Assembly: GCA_035641315.1 (NCBI GenBank)
Contig: DASQUK010000167.1
Location: 1 to 14,065, forward strand
DNA: 14,065 nt
From: DASQUK01 sp035641315
Lineage (GTDB): Bacteria > Actinomycetota > Acidimicrobiia > Acidimicrobiales > VFJN01
Reading direction: 5' to 3'
A program made the position numbers and the translations under genes. Under the pieces are notes generated by a model, which was given only the letters and a program-made list of their open reading frames with translations, did not search any database and was not told the origin of the DNA. Shown one piece after another: positions 7,059-13,768 of this stretch. The stretch's first letter is position 1. Each line of letters starts with the position of its first letter.

Positions 7059-8160
7059 CATCCTGCTCGAGGACGCGGCCCTCGGCGTCACGGCCGACGG
7101 CGAGGCGCCCACGCCGCCCGACGAGACGCTGCTGCGGGTGACCATCCGGCCCCGGCGCCGGGGTCGCCGGTTGCTGGTCGGCATCGGCGGCATCGCCGTG
7201 GGGCTCGTGCTGGTGGTCGTGGGCACGATGGTCCTCCAGGACGTCAGCGCGGTCCTGCGCGTAGGTCTGACGCTGGCCGGCTTCGGACTGATCTACCTGG
7301 GCGCAGACCGGCTGGGGCGGTTCCTCTTCGGCGAGGAGTTCGAGACCGCGGTGTGGTTCTCGGTGTTCTGGCTCGGCCTCATCACGCTGGCGGCCGTCTT
7401 CGCCGACCTGCTGCCGCTGGCCGAGTCGAAGGATGTGTCCAAGACGCTGACCACGCCGACGTTGCTGCGGCCCGACCTGTTCTCCGCGCACCCGCTGGGC
7501 ACCGACCGCCAGGGCCTCGACATCCTGGGCGGGGTCGTCTACGGCGCCCGGGTGTCGCTCATCGTGTCGATCGGCGCGGTGGTGATCGGGATGATCATCG
7601 GCGGTGTCATCGGCATCACGGCGGGCTACTACCGCGGCAAGACCGAGGGCGTGGTCAACGTGATGGCCGACTCGATGCTGGCGTTCCCGCCGCTGATCCT
7701 GCTGCTGGGCATGGTGGCGGTCCTCGAGCCCAGCGTGCGAAACGTCACGATCGCGCTGGGGGTGCTGGGCATCCCCACGTACATCCGGCTCAGCCGGGCC
7801 AACACGATGGTGTTCGCGCAGCGCGAGTTCGTGCTTGCGGCCCGGGCGCTGGGGGCCAAGGACCGGCGGGTCATCTTCCGCGAGCTGCTGCCCAACGTGG
7901 CGCTGCCGGTGGTGTCGTACGGCTTCATCGTGCTTGGGGCGTTGATCGTGGCCGAGGCCTCGCTCAGCTTCCTCGGGCTGAGCATCCGCCGGCCCAACCC
8001 GACCTGGGGCAACATGATCGCCGCCGGGCAGACCGACTTCGACCGGCACCCGCACCTGGTGTTCGCCCCCGGCATCGTGCTGTTCCTGACCGTGTTCGCC
8101 CTCAACCGGGTGGGGGACAGGGCCCGCAAGCTCTGGGACCCCCGCCAGAGCCGCCTGTGA
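7045..8160 (+). CDS. ABC importer permease, DppC/OppC type, with an N-terminal helix pair
   Basis: The 371-residue second permease subunit has the DppC hallmarks: HPLGTDRQGLDILGGVVYGA (149-168), GARVSLIVSIGAVVIG, EAA loop LAARALGAKDRRVIFRELLP (264-283), SLSFLGLSIRRPNPTWGNMI and the C-terminal NRVGDRARKLWDPR. DppC proteins normally begin with one helix before the LGTD motif. Here two further hydrophobic segments (43-64 and 68-88) precede that helix (103-125), and a 40-residue polar, then arginine-rich N-terminus comes first. GTG at 7045 has GAGG 7 nt upstream and overlaps the previous gene by 14 bp. It should pair with the permease upstream and both ATPases. Confidence 0.9.
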   Translation: MAESDILLEDAALGVTADGEAPTPPDETLLRVTIRPRRRGRRLLVGIGGIAVGLVLVVVGTMVLQDVSAVLRVGLTLAGFGLIYLGADRLGRFLFGEEFETAVWFSVFWLGLITLAAVFADLLPLAESKDVSKTLTTPTLLRPDLFSAHPLGTDRQGLDILGGVVYGARVSLIVSIGAVVIGMIIGGVIGITAGYYRGKTEGVVNVMADSMLAFPPLILLLGMVAVLEPSVRNVTIALGVLGIPTYIRLSRANTMVFAQREFVLAARALGAKDRRVIFRELLPNVALPVVSYGFIVLGALIVAEASLSFLGLSIRRPNPTWGNMIAAGQTDFDRHPHLVFAPGIVLFLTVFALNRVGDRARKLWDPRQSRL

Positions 8161-8726
8161 GCGTCGACACCATGGCCCCCCAGCCGTTCTCCGGACGGGA
8201 TCGGTCACTCCACCGACCGATCCCGAGTGGAGAACGGCCGCCGGCGGCGGTGTGGCGCCGGGCGGCGGCGCGGTTGGTGGACGCCGCGGTCGTGTTCTTC
8301 GTCTTGTGGATGCTGGTCGTGCTGCGGGTCCTGTGGTTCATGGGCTCGCTGTCCGACGACGTCGACCCCGAACCCTGGGGATCGGCGTTCGTGCCGACGG
8401 TGGTGTTCGTGGCCCTGTTCCTCGTGTACGAGGTCGTGTACGTCGCGTACAACCGGGGCCAGACGCCGGGCAAGGAGCTGCTCAAGGTCCGGGTCGTCCG
8501 ACGGTCGGATCACGGCGAGGTGGGGCTGGGGCGCGCGCTGGTCCGCTCCCTGCTGCCGGTGGGCGTCTGGCTGGCGAGCCCGGTGTGGCTGGCGCTGGGG
8601 CTGCTGTTCGTTCCGGGCACGTCGGCGCCGCTGACCCAACGGCGAGCCGCCTGGCACGATCACCTGGCCAGCACGGCCGTCGTCCACTACGACCGGCGGG
8701 CTGAAGAGGAGGGCGAGAGCGAGTGA
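8157..8726 (+). CDS. RDD family membrane protein inside the importer operon
   Basis: The 189-residue protein has the RDD domain pattern: WRRAAARLVDAAV (33-45, the R and first D), hydrophobic segments at about 43-62, 79-98 and 128-153, the conserved GQTPGKELLKVRVV (101-114) and the closing RRAAWHDHLASTAVV (162-176). RDD proteins are small membrane proteins; some have been linked to ion or sodium/proton transport, but most have no known function. GTG at 8157 overlaps the permease stop (GTGA), and its own stop overlaps the ATPase GTG (GTGA), so it is translationally embedded in the operon. Residues 10-27 are encoded by a strong palindrome, so a later start such as GTG at 8250, just before the domain, is possible. 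Confidence 0.82.
   Translation: MSVDTMAPQPFSGRDRSLHRPIPSGERPPAAVWRRAAARLVDAAVVFFVLWMLVVLRVLWFMGSLSDDVDPEPWGSAFVPTVVFVALFLVYEVVYVAYNRGQTPGKELLKVRVVRRSDHGEVGLGRALVRSLLPVGVWLASPVWLALGLLFVPGTSAPLTQRRAAWHDHLASTAVVHYDRRAEEEGESE
8183..8238 (+). repeat. 56-nt two-stage palindrome at the 5' end of the RDD gene
   Basis: Outer arms GCCGTTCTCC / GGAGAACGGC (8183-8192 with 8229-8238) and inner arms CGGGATCGGTC / GACCGATCCCG (8196-8206 with 8215-8225) are both perfect, separated by a 3x3 internal loop, with an 8-nt apical loop ACTCCACC. This is 21 base pairs directly after the permease gene. No T-run follows, so it is not a classic intrinsic terminator. It may stabilise the upstream permease message or tune expression of the downstream genes. 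Confidence 0.8.
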
Positions 8727-9811
8727 GACGGGTTCCCATGGGCCGATCCGACCAGCCGCTGCTGGTCGTGGAGAACCTGCGCACCATGTTCGATACGCCG
8801 CGCGGCGTCCTCCGGGCGGTGGACGGGGTCTCGTTCACGCTCGACCGGGGCGAGACGCTGGGCATCGTCGGCGAGTCCGGCTCGGGCAAGTCGGTGCTGG
8901 TGCGCTCGATCATGAACCTGCTGGCCAACAACGCCTTCGTGCCCGAGGGCAGCAGGGTGATCTTCGACGGGCGCGACGTGCGCAAACTGTCACGGCCCGA
9001 GGCCAAGCACTTCTGGGGCACCGAGATGGCGATGGTGTTCCAGGACCCCATGACGTCGCTGAACCCCGTGAAGCGCATCGGCACGCAGATCACCGAGTCG
9101 ATCCAGTTCCACCTGAAGTTGAGCCGCAAGGCGGCGGTCGACCGGGCCATCGACCTGATGCACCAGGTGAAGATCCCCGAGCCCCGCCGACGCTTGGAGC
9201 AGTACCCGCACGAGCTGTCGGGCGGCATGCGCCAGCGCGTCACCATCGCCATCGCCCTGGCCTGCGAGCCCCGGCTGCTCATCGCCGACGAGCCCACCAC
9301 GGCGCTCGACGTCACCGTGCAGAAGCAGATCCTCGACCTGCTGGCCCGCCTGCAGGAAGAGCACGACATGGCGATGATTCTCATCACCCACGACCTGGGT
9401 GTGGTGGCGGGCCAAGCGGATCGGGTGGCGGTGATGTACGGCGGCCAGCTCGTCGAGGTAGCGGACACCCACGTGCTGTTCACCAACGTCCGCCACCCCT
9501 ACACCGAGGCGCTGCTCAACTCGATCCCCAAGGTCGACCAGGCGAGCCACACCCGGCTCGACGCCATCAGCGGCCGGCCGCCCGACATGGTCAACCTGCC
9601 CAAGGGCTGCCGCTTCGCACCCCGCTGCCGCTACGCGCTCGCCGACTGCCTCGACAAGAACCCGGAGCTGCTCGAGACCGAGCAGCTCGGGCACCGGTCG
9701 CGGTGCTTCGTCCCGGTCGGCACGCCAGAGGGCGAGGGCGCGCTGGCCGACAACCTCAGGGCCGGTCACACCGCCGCCGGGCTCGACCTCAACGCCGTGG
9801 CAGTCAGCTGA
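8723..9811 (+). CDS. ABC importer ATPase, DppD/OppD type
   Basis: The 362-residue cytoplasmic ATPase is intact: Walker A GESGSGKS (50-57), Q-loop MVFQDPMTSLNP (Q107), signature LSGGMRQR (165-172), Walker B LLIADEPTTALD (185-196) and the switch histidine ITHDLG (H223). The C-terminal oligopeptide-transporter extension HPYTEALLNSIP is followed by four cysteines (296, 302, 309, 328), as is usual for this subgroup and in some members tied to an iron-sulfur cluster. GTG at 8723 is chosen for the GTGA overlap with the RDD gene and GAGGAGGG about 10 nt upstream; ATG at 8738 is an alternative without a ribosome-binding site. The stop overlaps the next ATG (TGATG). Confidence 0.93.
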   Translation: MRRVPMGRSDQPLLVVENLRTMFDTPRGVLRAVDGVSFTLDRGETLGIVGESGSGKSVLVRSIMNLLANNAFVPEGSRVIFDGRDVRKLSRPEAKHFWGTEMAMVFQDPMTSLNPVKRIGTQITESIQFHLKLSRKAAVDRAIDLMHQVKIPEPRRRLEQYPHELSGGMRQRVTIAIALACEPRLLIADEPTTALDVTVQKQILDLLARLQEEHDMAMILITHDLGVVAGQADRVAVMYGGQLVEVADTHVLFTNVRHPYTEALLNSIPKVDQASHTRLDAISGRPPDMVNLPKGCRFAPRCRYALADCLDKNPELLETEQLGHRSRCFVPVGTPEGEGALADNLRAGHTAAGLDLNAVAVS

Positions 9812-10842
9812 TGGCCGGCACCGGCAAGGCCCACCTGCGCGACGGCGACCGGGTGCTGCTGCGGGTCGAGGACCTGGTCGTCGAGTTCCCCGCCCGGGGC
9901 AAGCAGACCGTGCACGCGGTCTCGGGTGTCAGCTTCGACGTGCTCGACGGCGAGACCCTCGGCCTGGTGGGTGAGTCAGGGTGCGGCAAGTCGACCACCG
10001 GGCGGGCGATCATGCAGCTGCCACCGCCCACGTCGGGCACGGTGATGCTCGAGTCCACCGATCTCACGAAGCTCCACGACGAGGACCTGCGGCGCACGCG
10101 CAGCAAGCTGCAGATGATCTTCCAGGACCCGATCTCCTCGCTCAACCCGCGGCGCAAGGTCAAGGACGCCGTGGCCGAGGGCCTGCGGATCTGGGGCCAG
10201 CGCAACGGCGACACCGCCGCCAAGGTCAACGAGGTGCTCGACGCGGTGGGACTGGCCCCCGACGTCGTGGCCGATCGCCGCCCGAGCCAGTTCTCCGGCG
10301 GCCAGTGCCAACGCATCTGCATCGCCCGGGCGCTCGTGCTCGAGCCCAAGGTGGTCATCTGCGACGAGCCCGTGTCGTCGCTGGACGTGTCGGTGCAGGC
10401 GCAGATCCTCAACCTGCTCGAGGAGATGAAGGCCCGCTACGGCCTCACGTTGATCTTCATCGCCCACGACCTCGCGGTGGTCAAGAACATCAGCGACCGG
10501 GTGGTGGTCATGTACCTCGGCAAGATCTGCGAGGTCGCCACGCCCGACGAGCTGTTCGTCCACCCCTCGCACCACTACACCCGGCTGCTGTTGGCATCGA
10601 TTCCCAACCCCACGCCGGGCGCCCGCCGACGCGGGGAGGGACTCGCCGGCGAGTTGCCGTCGCCGATCGACCCGCCGTCGGGCTGCCGGTTCCGCACCCG
10701 CTGCCCCGCGGCCCAGGACCGATGCGCGCAGGAGGAGCCGGAGATCCGTGAGGTCCGGCCGGGGCACTTCATCGCCTGCCACTTCCCCGACGAGTCGCCG
10801 GTCGAGATCGGTAGGCCGCGGGAAGTTGTCAGGGCCCAATGA
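9811..10842 (+). CDS. ABC importer ATPase, DppF/OppF type
   Basis: The 343-residue partner ATPase has Walker A GESGCGKS (54-61), Q-loop MIFQDPISSLNPRR (Q105), signature FSGGQCQR (161-168, where a cysteine replaces the more usual arginine), Walker B VVICDEPVSSLD (181-192) and switch IAHDLAVV (H219). The C-terminus again has the peptide-transporter extension with HHYTRLLLASIP and four cysteines (292, 298, 305, 323). ATG at 9811 overlaps the previous stop by one base; the open frame reaching back to 9703 is overlap with the previous gene. It is expected to form a heterodimer with the upstream ATPase beneath the two permeases. A promoter for the next gene lies in its last codons. Confidence 0.93.
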   Translation: MAGTGKAHLRDGDRVLLRVEDLVVEFPARGKQTVHAVSGVSFDVLDGETLGLVGESGCGKSTTGRAIMQLPPPTSGTVMLESTDLTKLHDEDLRRTRSKLQMIFQDPISSLNPRRKVKDAVAEGLRIWGQRNGDTAAKVNEVLDAVGLAPDVVADRRPSQFSGGQCQRICIARALVLEPKVVICDEPVSSLDVSVQAQILNLLEEMKARYGLTLIFIAHDLAVVKNISDRVVVMYLGKICEVATPDELFVHPSHHYTRLLLASIPNPTPGARRRGEGLAGELPSPIDPPSGCRFRTRCPAAQDRCAQEEPEIREVRPGHFIACHFPDESPVEIGRPREVVRAQ

Positions 10843-10884
10843 ACAGCGAATATGATAGGTATGTCTCGCCCGCTGGGTCGGGCG
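10826..10884 (+). promoter_or_regulatory. Promoter and 5' hairpin of the binding-protein gene
   Basis: TTGTCA (10826-10831, five of six to TTGACA) and TATGAT (10851-10856, five of six to TATAAT) are 19 nt apart, slightly long. The region is the most AT-rich spot between the two genes. A start near 10863 would place the hairpin CGCCCG-CTGGGT-CGGGCG (10867-10884) at the very 5' end of the message. That hairpin could protect the transcript or attenuate read-through from the ATPase gene. It would let the binding protein be made in excess over the membrane subunits. Confidence 0.5.
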
Positions 10885-10954
10885 TGTTAGCGTCCGAGTG
10901 AACGCCGAAAAGACCGCGACCTGGCGGGCTGCGAACACGGGGGGAGGCCCGACA

Positions 10955-12580
10955 ATGCGACGTTGGCCGAGGTTTGCCGCACTGCTGGTGGTTCTGGGGT
11001 TGTTGGCCGCCGCCTGTGGGGATGACGACGACGGGGGCGCGGCCGGCGAGGCCGAGGCCCCGAGCGACGAGGCCGAAGAGTCCGAGGTGACGGCGACGCC
11101 CGCCGAGGACGAGGTGTGCACCGAGGAGCGCCAGGGTGGCGAGCTCACCATGGGCGTGCAGCTGATGGCGATCGGTTTGGACCCGACCGTGGCGCTCGGC
11201 ACGGGCGTCGCCGGCGCCACCGAGATCACCGCCATCTACGACACGCTCATGCGCTACAACCCGGACACCGGCGAGATCGACCCGCACGTGGCCGAGTCGC
11301 TCGAGCCCAACGACGACTTCACACAGTGGACGCTGACGTTGCCCGAGGGCATCACCTTCGGCAACGGCGACCCGCTCACGGCCGAGGCGGTGCAGTTCAG
11401 CGTCGACCGGCTCAAGAACGCCACGGTGGCCGCCTCCGGCATGGCCCAGGAGGTGGAGTCGATGGAGGTGGTCGACGACCTCACGCTCACGTTCAGCCTG
11501 CGCCAGCCGTGGGGCGGGTTCCCCTACCTGCTGGCCTCCGAGGGCGGCATGGTGACCAACCCCGCGGTCGTCGAGGCCATGGGCGAGAACTTCGCCAACA
11601 ACCCGGTGGGCGCCGGCGTCGGGCCGTACGAGGTCGAGCGCTACGCGCCGCAGGAGGAGATCGTTCTGGCGGCCAAGGACGACTACTGGGGCGGTCCGGT
11701 CTGCATCGACACGCTGCGCTTCCTACCCAATCCGGCCGGCCAGACCGCCTACGAGTCGTTCCAGACCGGCGAGCTCGACGTGGTCTTCATGTCCGAGCCC
11801 CAACCGGTGTCCGAGGCCATGGAGGCAGGGGTCAACAACTACCGGGCCATCAGCGGCGGTCAGGGTTACCTGCTGAACGGCGGCCGGAGCGACAACGCGG
11901 TGCTGGCCGACGAGCGGTTGCGGCAGGCCATCGCCCACGCCGTCGATCCCGAGGTCATCAACGAGCGGGTGTACGACGGGACCGCCCTGCCGGCCAGCGG
12001 CCTGACGCACCCCGACCAGCGGATCTATCCCGACATGGACGGCCCGGAGTACGACCCCGACCTTGCCACCGAGCTGGTCGAGGAGGTCAAGGCCGAAGGT
12101 GAGTGGGACGGCACCGTGCGGGTCACCTGCCCCGACACGCCCACCGCGATCGAGCAGGCGGTGACCCTCGAGGGCATGCTCGAGGCGGTCGGCTTCGAGG
12201 TGACGGTGGAGAACATCCCGTCGGACCAGTCGAACCAGCGGATCCTGTTCGAGGGCGACTACGACATCGGCTGCGGTGCGGCCTCGATCTTCGACGAGGG
12301 ACCGGTCCGGGGCATGAACCAGTTCCACACCGAGAGCGTGCGCAACCGAGTGGGCTTCGGGACCCCGGAGCTGGACGCCGGCATCGAGAACCTCTACCAG
12401 GCGGCCGACATCGACGAGATGCGCACCGCCATGGGCGAGATCCAGGAAGCCTTCAATGAGGCGGTCCCCGCGGTCAACGTCACCTCGAACCTGTGGTTCA
12501 TCGGTTGGCAGGACAACGTTCACGGCCTGACCATGAATCGTGAGTCGTCCGTGATGTTCCACGACGCCTACATCGAGTAG
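10955..12580 (+). CDS. ABC importer substrate-binding lipoprotein, SBP family 5 (DppA/OppA type)
   Basis: The 541-residue protein starts MRRWPRFAALLVVLGLLAA and has lipobox LAAAC with Cys21, so it is a lipid-anchored extracytoplasmic receptor. An Asp/Glu/Ala-rich linker follows to about residue 60. The family-5 pattern is clear: ITAIYDTLMRYNPDTGEIDP, VAESLEPNDDFTQWTLTLPE, GITFGNGDPLTAEAVQFSVD, VGAGVGPYEVERYAPQEEIV, DERLRQAIAHAVDPEVINE and a C-terminal QEAFNEAVPAVNV. Four further cysteines after the lipid-anchored one suggest disulfides. ATG at 10955 is preceded by GGGGGAGG, 7 nt away; the in-frame start at 10898 would put 19 residues before the signal peptide and is rejected. It is last in the transporter set. 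The ligand cannot be told from sequence. Confidence 0.92.
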   Translation: MRRWPRFAALLVVLGLLAAACGDDDDGGAAGEAEAPSDEAEESEVTATPAEDEVCTEERQGGELTMGVQLMAIGLDPTVALGTGVAGATEITAIYDTLMRYNPDTGEIDPHVAESLEPNDDFTQWTLTLPEGITFGNGDPLTAEAVQFSVDRLKNATVAASGMAQEVESMEVVDDLTLTFSLRQPWGGFPYLLASEGGMVTNPAVVEAMGENFANNPVGAGVGPYEVERYAPQEEIVLAAKDDYWGGPVCIDTLRFLPNPAGQTAYESFQTGELDVVFMSEPQPVSEAMEAGVNNYRAISGGQGYLLNGGRSDNAVLADERLRQAIAHAVDPEVINERVYDGTALPASGLTHPDQRIYPDMDGPEYDPDLATELVEEVKAEGEWDGTVRVTCPDTPTAIEQAVTLEGMLEAVGFEVTVENIPSDQSNQRILFEGDYDIGCGAASIFDEGPVRGMNQFHTESVRNRVGFGTPELDAGIENLYQAADIDEMRTAMGEIQEAFNEAVPAVNVTSNLWFIGWQDNVHGLTMNRESSVMFHDAYIE

Positions 12581-12593
12581 GCGCCGTCGGGCA

Positions 12594-12642
12594 GAGGTTG
12601 AGGAAATAGCGAGCGTCTACCGTCGGCTATTTCCTCAACCTC
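12594..12642. terminator. Convergent terminator-like hairpin
   Basis: Perfect 17-bp arms GAGGTTGAGGAAATAGC / GCTATTTCCTCAACCTC (12594-12610 with 12626-12642) surround a 15-nt loop. It lies 14 nt after the binding-protein stop and contains the stop codon of the convergent gene (12635). Position and symmetry fit a bidirectional terminator, although neither side ends in a T-run. Confidence 0.7.
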
Positions 12643-13499
12643 GCCGGCCACCGTCCTTCGGCGAACCGACGATGGCTCGGGTGCGGCGAATGACGTCGAT
12701 GATGGTGTCCTCGCCCGACAGGCGGAGGCCAGCCTGTTCGTCGGCGGCCAGGTTGTTGGTGAGCAGCCGCCAGGCCTGGTCCGTGGTCATCGAGAGCTGG
12801 GCTCGGCGGTGTTCGCCCGGCTGGGGCGCGAAGTCCCAACCCGTTGTGGTAGCCACCAGGTGCCATGTCATGGGGACTGAGCCCGAGATCTCGATGGTCA
12901 CGGTGTCGCCCGGCCGCGCTGGAACGGTGGCGAGACGGTACGGGTAGGCCCAGCGGAGACCCTGGAGGATCGGCTCGACCACCTCGGGGCGCACGTCGGG
13001 CGGGCCGGCCGAGCGCTTGGAGCAGTTGCTGGCGATGGATCCAGTACTCGGACAGCTCGCGCACCTGGTCGAGCCACACAGGCACCGGGTCGGGACCGGC
13101 CCAGGAGACGTGGACCGAGCGGGCCTGCGGATCTTGATCTCGGAAGGTGTCGACGAGCTGAGGGCCCGTCCAGGCCAGGAGGTCTATGACGAGCCGCGGG
13201 CTCAGCCGCCTGGCGGCCCGGACCCATTCGATCTGGAGGTCGTCGAGCCATTCGATGAAATGGTCCTCGGTCAAGCCATCCGGTGGGGGAGTGCCGATGT
13301 GGTGGTCTCGGTGACGGGAGAGGACAGCGAAGTCGCCGCCGACGAGGTGACAGCACAGGTCGAGGACGGTCCACTCGGGGCAGGGGGTGGGGTGTTGCCA
13401 CTCGCTGTCGTTGACGGTGGCCAGTAGATCGAGGAGGTGGGCGCGTTCGGTCTCGAAGAGGGTGGGGATGTCGGCGGGGGGTTGGGGTGGGGCTGGCAT
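12635..13499 (-). pseudogene. MDMPI-like (mycothiol-dependent maleylpyruvate isomerase family) gene with a frameshift
   Basis: Read in two frames, the gene gives a DinB/MDMPI-fold protein of about 286 residues. The first part (from ATG at 13499) has FETERAHLLDLLATVNDSEW, CPEWTVLDLCCHLVGGD and RELSEYWIHRQQLLQALGRP; H51, E151 and H155 match the zinc triad of the Corynebacterium enzyme in order and E-x3-H spacing. The second part (RPEVVEPILQGLRWAYPY to the stop at 12635) is the C-terminal domain, in another frame. The junction near 13000 carries a tandem GCCC-GCCC; removing one copy gives LGRPDVRPEVV in one frame. It could be a real pseudogene or an assembly error. The start lies only 20 bp from the right DUF222 unit. 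Family members act in gentisate degradation, but many are of unknown role. Confidence 0.75.
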
Positions 13500-13519
13500 C
13501 GTGGTTGTGGCTGCTGGAT

Positions 13520-13637
13520 GCCACGTCCCTCCGCCGGTGTCAATGCCAAGCCCGGCGGGCGGCCTACGGCCGGCCTTGACACCGGCTCCAGGACGTGGCG
13601 GGTGGCACGTAGGAAGCGACGCTGGGGCGTCGCTTCC
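13520..13637 (+). repeat. Tandem hairpins at the inner end of the right DUF222 unit
   Basis: The pair matches the left one in size and spacing: an 80-nt hairpin (13520-13599) with perfect 9-bp outer arms GCCACGTCC / GGACGTGGC, a 4x4 internal loop, 15-bp inner arms with one mismatch and a 24-nt loop; then 12 nt; then a 26-nt hairpin (13612-13637) with perfect 11-bp arms and a TGGG loop. Here the hairpins lie between divergently oriented genes, so their presence in both copies is not explained by termination of a neighbour. Confidence 0.85.
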
Positions 13638-13716
13638 GGGGAAACGCAATTGGCGATCGTGGGCCGGCGGCGGGCTGAGTGCGGCGTGCCGCTATTTGGC
13701 GATTGTAATAGGGATT

Positions 13717-13768
13717 ATTTGCCCAAATCGGCTTGCCTAGCTATGCGAACACTAGTACGCTAGCCGTA
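13717..13768 (+). promoter_or_regulatory. Promoter and LexA-like box of the right DUF222 gene
   Basis: ATTTG-CC-CAAAT (13717-13728) is a palindrome whose arms are the same in the left copy. TTGCCT (13733-13738) and TACGCT (13756-13761) are 17 nt apart and fit a -35 and a TANNNT -10; the -10 ends 6 nt before the ATG, so the message is probably leaderless. GCGAAC-ACTA-GTACGC (13745-13760) overlaps the -10 and differs by one base from a perfect CGAAC-N4-GTTCG SOS-box core. Confidence 0.55.

Noticed and set aside
5487..7226. 579-codon open frame on the minus strand
   Set aside because: It is antisense to the ligase end and the first permease, is rich in Arg/Gln/His/Pro, and matches no family. 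It is a shadow typical of GC-rich coding DNA.
7003..8208. 401-codon minus-strand open frame
   Set aside because: Antisense to the second permease; low-complexity composition and no recognisable domain.
9976..11235. 419-codon minus-strand open frame
   Set aside because: It crosses the second ATPase, a clear promoter and the binding-protein start on the other strand; a compositional shadow.
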